DNA from: Variovorax sp. PBL-E5
GTDB lineage: Bacteria; Pseudomonadota; Gammaproteobacteria; Burkholderiales; Burkholderiaceae_C
DNA: 64,000 bases
Assembly: GCF_901827185.1 (NCBI RefSeq)
Contig: NZ_LR594671.1
Coordinates: forward strand, 2,418,001 to 2,482,000
Direction of reading: 5' to 3'
The notes under the pieces: model-generated
The model's input: the letters and a program-made list of their open reading frames with translations, nothing else
Told to the model about the DNA's origin: nothing
The model's database searches: none
Program-made: the position numbers and the translations under genes
Part shown: piece by piece, positions 57,308-64,000 of the stretch
Position numbering within the stretch: position 1 is the first letter of the stretch
How the letters are laid out: each line of letters opens with the position of its first letter

Positions 57308-58207
57308 ATGCGATTCGACCTCATCGATCTGCGCCTGTTCCTGAACATCGTCGATGCCGGCACCATCACCGCCGGCGCGCAGCGCACGCACATGACGCTG
57401 GCCTCGGCCAGCCAGCGCGTGCTGGGCATGGAGGACGTGCTGGCGACGCCGCTCCTGGTGCGCGAGAAACAGGGCGTGCGCGCCACCGACGCGGGCAGAA
57501 CGCTGGCGCATCATGCGCGGCTCGTGCTCGCGCAGATGGAGCAGATGCGCGCCGAGCTCGGCGCGTACGGCGCCGGGCTCAAGGGGCAGGTCCGTCTTCT
57601 GTGCAACACCTCCGCGATGACCGAGCATCTGCCCGAGGTCTTGAGCGGCTTCCTGGCGGCGCATCCGCACGTCTCGGTCGACCTCGAAGAACAGGCGAGC
57701 CAGGACATCGCCGATGCCGTGCGCGCCGGCCTGTGCGACATCGGCATCGTTTCGGATGCGGTCGATGCGGGCGGGCTGCAGCGCTTCGTGTTCCGCAGCG
57801 ACCACCTCGTGCTCGTCGTTGCGCGCGGGCACGATCTGGCGCGGCGGCGGCGCATCGCCTTTGCCGAGATCGTCGAGCACGAGTTCGTCGGTCTGGCGCC
57901 GGGCAGTCCGCTGCAGGAGCACCTCGCGCAGCATGCGAAGCGGCTCGGCAAGCGCCTGGTCTATCGCGTGCGGGTGCGCGGCTTCGAGGCCGTGTGCCGG
58001 ATGGTCGAGCAGCGCATCGGCATCGGCATCGTTCCGCAGGCCGCGGCCGTGCGCTGTGCGAAGTCGATGCGCCTGGTCGGCGTGCCGCTCACCGATGCAT
58101 GGGCCCAGCGCAAGCTGATGGCCTGCGTGCGCCAGCACGACGAGTTGCCGTTGAACGTGCAGCGCATGCTGCAGCATCTGCTGGCCGGCGTAGCACCGAT
58201 GAACTGA
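57308..58207 (+). CDS. LysR-family transcriptional regulator
   Basis: A 299-residue LysR regulator: N-terminal winged helix LIDLRLFLNIVDAGTITAGAQRTHMTLASASQRV, then a ligand-binding domain. It is divergent from the TauE/SafE permease gene and is the probable regulator of that permease. It may also act on the malonate genes next door (inference). The following 330 bp hold a terminator and 6S RNA on the opposite strand. Confidence 0.9.
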   Translation: MRFDLIDLRLFLNIVDAGTITAGAQRTHMTLASASQRVLGMEDVLATPLLVREKQGVRATDAGRTLAHHARLVLAQMEQMRAELGAYGAGLKGQVRLLCNTSAMTEHLPEVLSGFLAAHPHVSVDLEEQASQDIADAVRAGLCDIGIVSDAVDAGGLQRFVFRSDHLVLVVARGHDLARRRRIAFAEIVEHEFVGLAPGSPLQEHLAQHAKRLGKRLVYRVRVRGFEAVCRMVEQRIGIGIVPQAAAVRCAKSMRLVGVPLTDAWAQRKLMACVRQHDELPLNVQRMLQHLLAGVAPMN

Positions 58208-58278
58208 GCGCCAAGACAGATAAAGGTCGTTTCATTGGCCCAAGACGAAAAACCCAAGGCCATCGCCGTTCGGACATC

Positions 58279-58312
58279 CAAAAGCAACGGCCCCCGCGAG
58301 GAGGCCGTTGTC
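58279..58312 (-). terminator. Rho-independent terminator after 6S RNA
   Basis: On the minus strand CAACGGCC and GGCCGTTG pair around a GC-rich loop and are followed by CTTTTGG. It lies about 10 bases past the 3' end of the 6S RNA gene. Confidence 0.7.
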
Positions 58313-58321
58313 GTCGAAAAA

Positions 58322-58496
58322 GGTGTCTGCGAGTGAGGCCGGACTCGCATCCTGAACCAGGGTTCAGGTGGGCGAGGGCAGCAAGGCTTCGGGTTCATCT
58401 GACGCGAGATGATCACACCCGCCAAGCGATATACCAAGCCCTGCTCCGGAGAGCATTGGTACAAGGAAATATTAAGCCCGACAGTCACCGCAGACG
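58322..58496 (-). ncRNA. ssrS: 6S RNA
   Basis: About 175 bases downstream of zapA, the standard place of ssrS. The ends pair as a closing stem (GTCTGCG-GTGA with TCAC-TCGCAGAC, one bulge), and the 3' half holds the conserved CACCTGAACCCTGGTTCAGG hairpin, the counterpart of E. coli CACCTTGAACCAAGGGTTCAAGG. The central bulge would mimic an open promoter and bind sigma70 RNA polymerase in stationary phase. The ends are estimated from pairing. Confidence 0.85.
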
Positions 58497-58537
58497 GTGC
58501 CGATTTTACGCCTGCAAAGGCGTGTGCATGTCGTCCT

Positions 58538-58897
58538 TCAGAGTAAAAGACCGTCGCCTGCGAGGGCATGGTCCAGGCGCTGGATCAGTTGCGAGGCCTG
58601 GGTTTCGCCGGCGGCGTCATCGACCGCACCGGCTTCGCTCGCGGGCGCAGGCGCAGGCGCGGGTACGGGTGCAGATGCGGACGCCGCGAGCGCGGCCTCG
58701 CGCTGGCCCAGGTCGAAGGCGAGATTGAGCGAGGCCAGCACCGCGATGCGGTCGCGCGCCTTCACCTTGCCGGCATCGCGGATCTTGCACATCGCGGCAT
58801 CGACGCGTTCGACTGCGTCGCGCAACTGCTGCTCGCCGCCTTCGGGACAGCCGAGCAGGTAGCTCTGGCCCATGATCTGGACTTCGATTTGTTTCAT
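58538..58897 (-). CDS. zapA: Cell division protein ZapA
   Basis: A 119-residue FtsZ-ring stabiliser. The N-terminal MKQIEVQIMGQSYLLGCPEGGEQQL and the following helix RDAVERVDAAMCKIRD are the ZapA globular part, followed by the long coiled-coil helix and an Ala/Pro-rich stretch (APVPAPAPAPAS). It overlaps the stop of the upstream coiled-coil gene (ATGA). 6S RNA follows downstream, as in many proteobacteria. Confidence 0.9.
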   Translation of the reverse strand: MKQIEVQIMGQSYLLGCPEGGEQQLRDAVERVDAAMCKIRDAGKVKARDRIAVLASLNLAFDLGQREAALAASASAPVPAPAPAPASEAGAVDDAAGETQASQLIQRLDHALAGDGLLL

Positions 58898-59121
58898 CGG
58901 GAGGAGGTCGAATCTTGTGAGGGATCTGCCGGCAACTGCTCGAGCAGGGCGTCGAGCCGCGTGCGCGCCGCAGCCAGCCGCGACCTGAGCGCATCGCGCT
59001 CGCGCGTGAGCGCGTCCACCTGCTCCTGCAGCAACGCATTGGTGCGCTGCACTTCTTCGTGGCGTACGAGCAAACGTTCGACGCGCTCGGCGATCTGGTC
59101 CATACGGCTCGGTGCGGGCAT
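58894..59121 (-). CDS. ZapB-like coiled-coil cell division protein (TIGR02449-like)
   Basis: A 75-residue protein, almost wholly a coiled coil (IAERVERLLVRHEEVQRTNALLQEQVDALTRERDAL as heptads). Small coiled-coil genes directly before zapA belong to the TIGR02449 group, proposed to act with ZapA at the division ring. The start at 59121 is an ATG; an internal ATG at codon 7 is possible. Confidence 0.8.
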   Translation of the reverse strand: MPAPSRMDQIAERVERLLVRHEEVQRTNALLQEQVDALTRERDALRSRLAAARTRLDALLEQLPADPSQDSTSSR

Positions 59122-59137
59122 GGAAGCATTGTATGTA

Positions 59138-59225
59138 CCCCCAGGCTTCGCGCACTTCGTGTCGCTTCGCCAACCCCCTTGCAGGCGCCGCCGCCCGCGG
59201 CCCGGCGAAGCCGGTTCCGCGGCGG
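59138..59225. repeat. Dispersed intergenic repeat, copy 3
   Basis: CCCCAGGCTTCGCGCACTTC, GTGTCGCTTCGCCAACCCCC, CTTGCAGG and GCGGCCCGGCGAAGCCGG-TTCCGCGG follow the same order as copies 1 and 2. It sits between the ZapB-like gene and the cobalamin riboswitch. Confidence 0.65.
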
Positions 59226-59257
59226 CTCACGGACGGGCGAGCTTAAAATGCTTTCGT

Positions 59258-59470
59258 TGGTGCTCGCGCCGCGGTTCACGCGGCGCAGTTCAACGGGAAG
59301 CAGGAGTCGAAGCCCCACACCGGGCCGAGCCAGCCTGCGCTGCCCCCGCAACGGTCAAGCAGCCGGCATCCCGATCAAGGATGCCACCCTCGTCAATCAG
59401 CCACTGGGTGCCCTGAAACAGGCACCTGGGAAGGCGGCGAGGGCAGTGCTGTCAGCCCGGATACCGGCCA
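59258..59470 (+). promoter_or_regulatory. Cobalamin riboswitch
   Basis: The leader of the B12 operon has the conserved blocks of the adenosylcobalamin riboswitch: GGTGCTCGCGCC-GCGG at the 5' side, CTGCCCCCGCAACGGT, the B12 box-type GCCACTGGGTGCC with its hairpin, GGGAAGGCGGCGAGGGC and GTCAGCCCGGATACCGGCC at the 3' side. Ligand binding should reduce expression of the receptor and downstream cob genes. A TAAAAT box at 59244 may be its -10. About 95 bases separate it from the btuB-type ATG. Confidence 0.92.
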
Positions 59471-59566
59471 ACGAGGCGGCTGCCGCATGCGCGATCCTGC
59501 AGGCAGCCATGACGTCCAAGCACTGGCGGGGAAGCCGGTGGCGGGCTTTGATCTCTTGTCGTTCCC

Positions 59567-61486
59567 ATGAAAACCTGTGTTTCCTCCTCGCGCCTCTCCC
59601 GCGCATCCGCGCCTGCGCGCCTTCGGCTCGCCTGCCTTCCGCTCGCGCTCGTCTCGGCCATCGGCGGCAACGCCTTTGCGCAGGCGGTGCCATCGCTCGG
59701 CGAAACCGTCGTCACCGCGAACCGCGTCGCGCAGCCCGTGTCCGACCTCGTCAGCGACGTCTCGATCATCGACCGCGAGACCATCGAGCGCAGCGGCGCG
59801 GTCGGCGTGGCCGGCGTGCTGGCGCGCCTGCCCGGTGTCGAGATCACACGCAACGGCGGCCCCGGCAACACCAGCAGCGTGTTCCTGCGCGGCGCCGAGA
59901 CGCGCTTCACCGCGGTCTACATCGATGGCGTGCGGGTCGACTCGCAATCCACCGGCGGCGCCGCCTGGGAAAGCATTCCGCTCGCGCAGATCGACCGCAT
60001 CGAGGTGCTGCGCGGCCCGGCCGCCGCGGTCTACGGCTCGGATGCGATCGGCGGCGTGATCCAGCTTTTCACGAAGAAGGGCGAGGCCGGCGTGGCGCCT
60101 TACGCGGGTGTCGGCTTCGGCAGCTACGGCCTGCGCCACCTCGAGGCCGGTGTCAGCGGCGCGAGCGGCGCCTTCGACTACTCGCTCGGCGTCGCGCACG
60201 ACGAGAACACCGGCTTCAACGTGCAGCCGGTCAGCAAGCGCGACATCTCGAAGGTCGGCATCACCGACCCCGACAAGGACGGCTACAACAGCACCTCGGG
60301 CAACCTGCGGCTCGGCTTCCAGATCGATCCCTCGCAGCGCATCGAGACCTCGCTGCTCTACAACGACATGGCTGCGCGCTACGACAATTCCGGCGTCAAG
60401 AAGCCGATCCTGTTCTTCCCCGACGACATCGGCTACAACCGGCTGCGCACCGCCAGCGTGGCCTGGCTCGCGAAGTGGAGCGACGTCTACAGCACGCGCG
60501 TGCAGGTGACCGATTCCGACAGCCTCTACAAGACCGAGCCTTCGTTCTACCAGACCGAGACGCATCTGCGCAGCTACCTGTTCCAGAACGAATTCCGCTT
60601 CGGTCCGCACCTGTTCACCGCGGCGCTGGAACGCCGCGAGGACGCGCTCGACAACGCCGCCACCTCGGCCACCAGCCCCGAGCTGTCGCGCGACCGGGCC
60701 CAGAACGCACTCTCGCTCGGCTACAGCTACGTGCAGGGTCCGCACTCGCTGCAACTGCATGTGCGCCACGACGAGGACAGCGAGTTCGGCGGCAAGACCA
60801 CCGGCAGCGCGGCCTACGGCTTCGCGATCACGCCGCAATGGCGCGCCACCGTGTCGGCCGGCAACGCCTTCCGCGTGCCGACGCTGTTCCAGCGCTTCAG
60901 CCAGTACGGTTCGGCGAGCCTCAAGCCTGAAGAGAGCCGCAACGTCGAGGCCGGCCTGCAGTACACGCAGGGCGCGACGCACGCGGGCTTCGTGGTCTAC
61001 CGCAACCGCGTGACCAACCTGATCAACTTCGACGGCGGCGCCACGGCCTGCGGTTCGGGCTTCGGCTGCTATGCCAACACCGGGCGCGCCGAGTACGAAG
61101 GCATCACGCTCACGGCCGACGACCGCATCGGCGAGGTCACGCTGCGCGGCTCGCTCGACTTCCAGGATCCGCACGACCGCAGCAACGACAACCTGCTGGC
61201 CCGCCGCGCGCGCCGTCATGCGAGCTTCGGCGCCGACTGGCGCGTCGGCGGCTGGCTGCTGGGCGCCGAGGTGCAGGCCTCGAGCAAGCGCTTCGACGAT
61301 TCGGCCAACACCATCACGCTCGGCGGCTACACGCTGCTCAACCTCGTGGCCAGCACGCAGCTCACGCCCGAGCTGAGCCTGGTGGCGCGCATCGACAATG
61401 TGGGCAACAAGGACTATATGCTGGCCAACACCTACGCCATGGCGGGACGTTCGGCCTACGTCGGCCTCAAGTGGACGCCGCACTGA
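59567..61486 (+). CDS. btuB: TonB-dependent vitamin B12 receptor (BtuB-type)
   Basis: A 639-residue outer-membrane receptor. After a signal peptide (cleavage near ALVSAIGGNAFA) comes the TonB box/plug start ETVVTANRVAQPVSD, the plug domain with VLARLPGVEITRNGG and VLRGPAAAVYGSDAIGGVIQ, and a 22-strand barrel ending in YVGLKWTPH. The cobalamin riboswitch upstream and cob genes downstream make B12 or cobinamide the likely cargo. It overlaps the next gene by 16 bases. Confidence 0.92.
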   Translation: MKTCVSSSRLSRASAPARLRLACLPLALVSAIGGNAFAQAVPSLGETVVTANRVAQPVSDLVSDVSIIDRETIERSGAVGVAGVLARLPGVEITRNGGPGNTSSVFLRGAETRFTAVYIDGVRVDSQSTGGAAWESIPLAQIDRIEVLRGPAAAVYGSDAIGGVIQLFTKKGEAGVAPYAGVGFGSYGLRHLEAGVSGASGAFDYSLGVAHDENTGFNVQPVSKRDISKVGITDPDKDGYNSTSGNLRLGFQIDPSQRIETSLLYNDMAARYDNSGVKKPILFFPDDIGYNRLRTASVAWLAKWSDVYSTRVQVTDSDSLYKTEPSFYQTETHLRSYLFQNEFRFGPHLFTAALERREDALDNAATSATSPELSRDRAQNALSLGYSYVQGPHSLQLHVRHDEDSEFGGKTTGSAAYGFAITPQWRATVSAGNAFRVPTLFQRFSQYGSASLKPEESRNVEAGLQYTQGATHAGFVVYRNRVTNLINFDGGATACGSGFGCYANTGRAEYEGITLTADDRIGEVTLRGSLDFQDPHDRSNDNLLARRARRHASFGADWRVGGWLLGAEVQASSKRFDDSANTITLGGYTLLNLVASTQLTPELSLVARIDNVGNKDYMLANTYAMAGRSAYVGLKWTPH

Positions 61487-62853
61487 ACGCGCACGCCGGC
61501 GACCCGGCGGCCCCTGCCGCCTGCGCCGCGCTGCTCGTGGCCGCGCCGGCCTCCGGGCAGGGCAAGACCACGGTGGCCGCGGCGCTCGCGCGGCTGCATG
61601 CGCGCCAGGGCCGCCGCGTGCGGGCCTTCAAGTGCGGCCCCGATTTTCTCGACCCGCACTGGCTCGCGCTCGCGAGCGGCGCGCCCGTGCATTCGCTCGA
61701 TCTCTGGATGACCGGCGAGGCCGATTGCCGCGCGCGCCTGCATGCGGCGGCGAGCGCGGCGGAACTGGTGATCGTCGAAGGCGTGATGGGCCTGTTCGAC
61801 GGGTCGCCCAGCGCGGCCGATCTGGCCGAGCGCTTCGGTCTGCCGGTGATGGCCGTGATCGATGCGCAGGCCATGGCCGGCACCTTCGGCGCGCTGGCCT
61901 ACGGGCTGCAGAACTTCCGGCCCGGCCTGCCATGGGCCGGCGTGCTGGCCAACCGCGTGGCCGGCGAACGCCATGCCGGCATGCTGAAGGACGCGCTGCG
62001 CGAGCCGGACCAGTGGCTCGGCGCCTTGCCGCGCGGCACGGACTTCGCGCTGCCCGAACGCCATCTCGGCCTGGTCGCGACCGGCGAGCTCGGCGATGCG
62101 ATGGCCCGGCTCGATGCCGCCGCCGATGCGCTGGCCGCGACGCCGCTGGGCCGGCTGCCGGTCGAAGGGCTGCCGCGCGTTCGCTTCGATGCGGTCGCGC
62201 CGGCGCAGCCCGCGCCGAGCGCGCCGCTGCTGGCCGGCCGCACCCTCGCGATCGCGCGCGACGCGGCCTTCTCGTTCATCTATCCGGCCAATCTCGATGT
62301 GCTGAGCGCGCTCGGTGCGCAGCTCTCGTTCTTTTCGCCGCTGGCCGGCGAGGTGCTGCCGCCCTGCGATGCGGTCTGGCTGCCGGGCGGCTATCCTGAG
62401 CTGCATGCGGGTGCGCTCGCCGTCCACGTTGCCTTGCGCGAGTCGCTGGCGCGCCATGTCGTGCAGGGCAAGCCGGTCTGGGCCGAATGCGGCGGCATGA
62501 TGGCGTTGTTCGACACGCTGACCACGGCCGACGGACAGGCGCATCGCATGTGGGGCCTGCTGCCGGGCCATGTGCGAATGCACAAGCGGCTCGCGGGTCT
62601 CGGGCCGCAGCAACTGACACTCGGAGACGCAACTTTGCGCGGGCATACCTTCCATTTCTCGAGTTGCGAGACACCGCTGGCGCCCTCGGCCCATACGGTG
62701 CGGCCCGGTGGCGGCCGCACGGCGAGCGCAGGCGAAGCGCTCTATGTGCAGGGGCCGGTGCGCGCGAGTTATTTCCACGCGTGGTTCGATTCCAGTTTCG
62801 CGGCCACCGCGCGGCTCTTCCTGCCAGCGCCGATCGGCTTCGACCATGGCTGA
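61471..62853 (+). CDS. cobB: Cobyrinic acid a,c-diamide synthase
   Basis: A 460-residue ATP-dependent amidotransferase that amidates side chains a and c of the corrin ring. The N-terminal ATPase part has APASGQGKTTVAAAL and the C-terminal glutamine amidotransferase domain has WAECGGMMALF with the catalytic Cys; LPGGYPELHA is also typical. A GTG start inside the btuB end gives the family length. It implies at least partial cobalamin synthesis in this organism. Confidence 0.93.
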   Translation: MDAALNAHAGDPAAPAACAALLVAAPASGQGKTTVAAALARLHARQGRRVRAFKCGPDFLDPHWLALASGAPVHSLDLWMTGEADCRARLHAAASAAELVIVEGVMGLFDGSPSAADLAERFGLPVMAVIDAQAMAGTFGALAYGLQNFRPGLPWAGVLANRVAGERHAGMLKDALREPDQWLGALPRGTDFALPERHLGLVATGELGDAMARLDAAADALAATPLGRLPVEGLPRVRFDAVAPAQPAPSAPLLAGRTLAIARDAAFSFIYPANLDVLSALGAQLSFFSPLAGEVLPPCDAVWLPGGYPELHAGALAVHVALRESLARHVVQGKPVWAECGGMMALFDTLTTADGQAHRMWGLLPGHVRMHKRLAGLGPQQLTLGDATLRGHTFHFSSCETPLAPSAHTVRPGGGRTASAGEALYVQGPVRASYFHAWFDSSFAATARLFLPAPIGFDHG

Positions 62854-63412
62854 GCGCGAATTCATCCTCGGCGGCCAGAAGAGCGGCAAGTCGCGGCGCG
62901 CCGAACAGCGCGCCGTCGACTGGCTCGCCGCGTCGCCGGGCCGCCATGCGGTGTTGATCGCGACCGCCATGCCGCACGACGACGAGATGCGCGAGCGCAT
63001 CGCGCGCCATCGGGCCGATCGCGCCCAGCGCGTGCCCGGGCTCGTCACGGTCGAGGAGCCGGTCGCGCTGGCAGAGGCCATCGATGCGCACAGCGCGCCC
63101 GCAACGCTGGTGTTAGTCGACTGCCTCACCCTGTGGCTCACCAACCTGCTGATGCCGCTCGATGCCGCGCTGAGCCCGGCGCCGCCGCAGATCGTGACCG
63201 CCCAAGCCTTGCTGTTGAAGGCGCTGGCCGATGCGCGCGGTCCCATCGTGCTGGTCGGCAACGAGATCGGCCTCGGCGTGATCCCGCTCGGCCGCGAGGT
63301 GCGTGCCTTCGTCGATGCGCTGGGCCGTCTCAACCAGGAGGTCGCAGCCGCCTGCGACCGCGTCACGCTGATGGCGGCCGGCTTGCCGCTCGCCTTGAAG
63401 GAACCCCGATGA
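62846..63412 (+). CDS. cobU: Adenosylcobinamide kinase/guanylyltransferase
   Basis: A 188-residue bifunctional enzyme (CobU/CobP) that phosphorylates adenosylcobinamide and adds GMP. The P-loop is GGQKSGKSRRAEQ near the N-terminus; LIATAMPHDDEMRERIARHRADR carries the guanylylated His region, and VLVGNEIGLGVIP is conserved. It overlaps cobB by eight bases and the next gene by four, so the operon is tightly coupled. Confidence 0.93.
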   Translation: MAEREFILGGQKSGKSRRAEQRAVDWLAASPGRHAVLIATAMPHDDEMRERIARHRADRAQRVPGLVTVEEPVALAEAIDAHSAPATLVLVDCLTLWLTNLLMPLDAALSPAPPQIVTAQALLLKALADARGPIVLVGNEIGLGVIPLGREVRAFVDALGRLNQEVAAACDRVTLMAAGLPLALKEPR

Positions 63413-64000
63413 ACCGTCTTCTGCGCCTGGCGTCCGCCGTGCTGCTGTGCGCACTGGCCTTCGCCGCGCAAGCGGTGGTCGTGTCCGACGAGCGCGGCGT
63501 CCGCGTCGATCTGCCGCGGCCGCCGCAGCGCATCGTGTCGCTGCTGCCTTCGCTGACCGAATCGGTCTGCACGCTCGGCGCCTGCGCCCGGCTGGTCGGC
63601 GTCGACCGCTATTCCAACTGGCCCGATCCGGTGCGTGCGCTGCCGCAGGTCGGCGGCGGGCTCGATCCGAATGTCGAGGCGATCGTCGCGCTCCAGCCCG
63701 ATCTGGTGCTGCTGGCCAAGTCCTCGCGCGTGACGCAGCGGCTCGAGGCCCTCGGCCTCAAGGTGCTGGTGCTCGAACCGAAGAGCCATGCCGACGTGCG
63801 GCGCGTGCTCGACGCGCTGGGCCGTGCGCTCGGCGTCGACGATGCGCAGCAGGTATGGCGCACCATCGATGCCAGCGTCTCGGCCGCGGCGCAATCGCTG
63901 CCCGCGGAAGTGATGAAGCGCACGCGCGTGTACTTCGAAGTCAACAGCGCGCCCTATGCGGCCGGCGAAGTTTCGTTCATCGGCGAGACGCTCGCGCGGC
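63409..64000 (+). CDS. btuF: BtuF-like cobalamin ABC transporter substrate-binding protein, N-terminal part
   Basis: The gene runs off the window after about 197 codons with an open frame. A signal peptide (LLRLASAVLLCALAFAAQA) is followed by a class III periplasmic-binding fold: RIVSLLPSLTESVCTLG, LVGVDRYSNWP, VEAIVALQPDLVLL. In this operon it should deliver B12 or cobinamide to a BtuCD permease encoded further on. The ATG overlaps the cobU stop. A heme or siderophore role is less likely given the riboswitch and neighbours. Confidence 0.85.
   Translation, partial: MNRLLRLASAVLLCALAFAAQAVVVSDERGVRVDLPRPPQRIVSLLPSLTESVCTLGACARLVGVDRYSNWPDPVRALPQVGGGLDPNVEAIVALQPDLVLLAKSSRVTQRLEALGLKVLVLEPKSHADVRRVLDALGRALGVDDAQQVWRTIDASVSAAAQSLPAEVMKRTRVYFEVNSAPYAAGEVSFIGETLAR

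Overview
The window reads as a chromosomal segment of a high-GC betaproteobacterium of the Burkholderiales, most likely Comamonadaceae (Variovorax-like). This rests on the GC-rich codon use, the tig-clpP-clpX-lon order, a zapA-6S RNA locus, a Trp-rich small protein of the kind found in this group, Bug-type solute receptors and a dispersed intergenic repeat. The species is inferred and was not checked by any search. Coding density is high and no insertion sequence, prophage, CRISPR array or broken gene was recognised.

Layout. 1-19.1 kb is a catabolic/transport island: a LivHMGF-type ABC transporter (livH cut by the window edge), an orphan Bug receptor, an FAD aromatic-type monooxygenase overlapping a hemerythrin gene, LuxR and IclR regulators, a WrbA-like flavoprotein, a quinone reductase, a NIPSNAP protein, two MFS exporters, an SDR, an alpha/beta hydrolase, a thiolase, an acyl-CoA ligase and a ferredoxin-reductase-like flavoprotein. 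Together they look like uptake, ring or side-chain oxidation, CoA activation and thiolysis of an unidentified substrate. A GTCCC-N7/8-GGGAC dyad recurs in several promoter gaps here. 19.2-21.25 kb holds a compact four-gene module: a two-domain unknown protein, a Ras-like P-loop protein and two roadblock/LC7 proteins. It resembles an MglA/MglB or actinobacterial 'conservon' module and is the best candidate for an undescribed system. 21.6-24.6 kb is hpnC-hpnD-hpnE (squalene synthesis), followed by kup and an RND efflux pair with a clear promoter and operator.

31-39.7 kb is housekeeping: tRNA-Leu(UAG), tig, clpP, clpX and lon (sigma32-like promoters before clpP and lon), then tRNA-Gly, tRNA-Cys and tRNA-Leu(UAA), the first two each followed by a terminator, a conserved small protein and an MFS carrier. 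39.7-49.8 kb carries a secreted unknown, murI, a class I fumarase, a cupin-8/JmjC-like oxygenase, fumC, a YqhA-type membrane protein, acetyl-CoA synthetase, a LapA-like membrane protein, a small cytochrome c and the Trp-rich protein. 49.8-58.2 kb has ilvD, a divergent LysR, lgt, malonyl-CoA decarboxylase, malonyl-CoA synthetase, a TauE/SafE permease and another LysR.

58.2-64 kb contains 6S RNA (minus strand) downstream of zapA and a ZapB-like coiled-coil gene, then a cobalamin riboswitch that should control a plus-strand B12 operon: btuB-type receptor, cobB, cobU/cobP and a BtuF-like binding protein that runs off the window end. Starts were chosen by family length, Shine-Dalgarno sites and stop/start overlaps. 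Several alternatives are noted in the entries.
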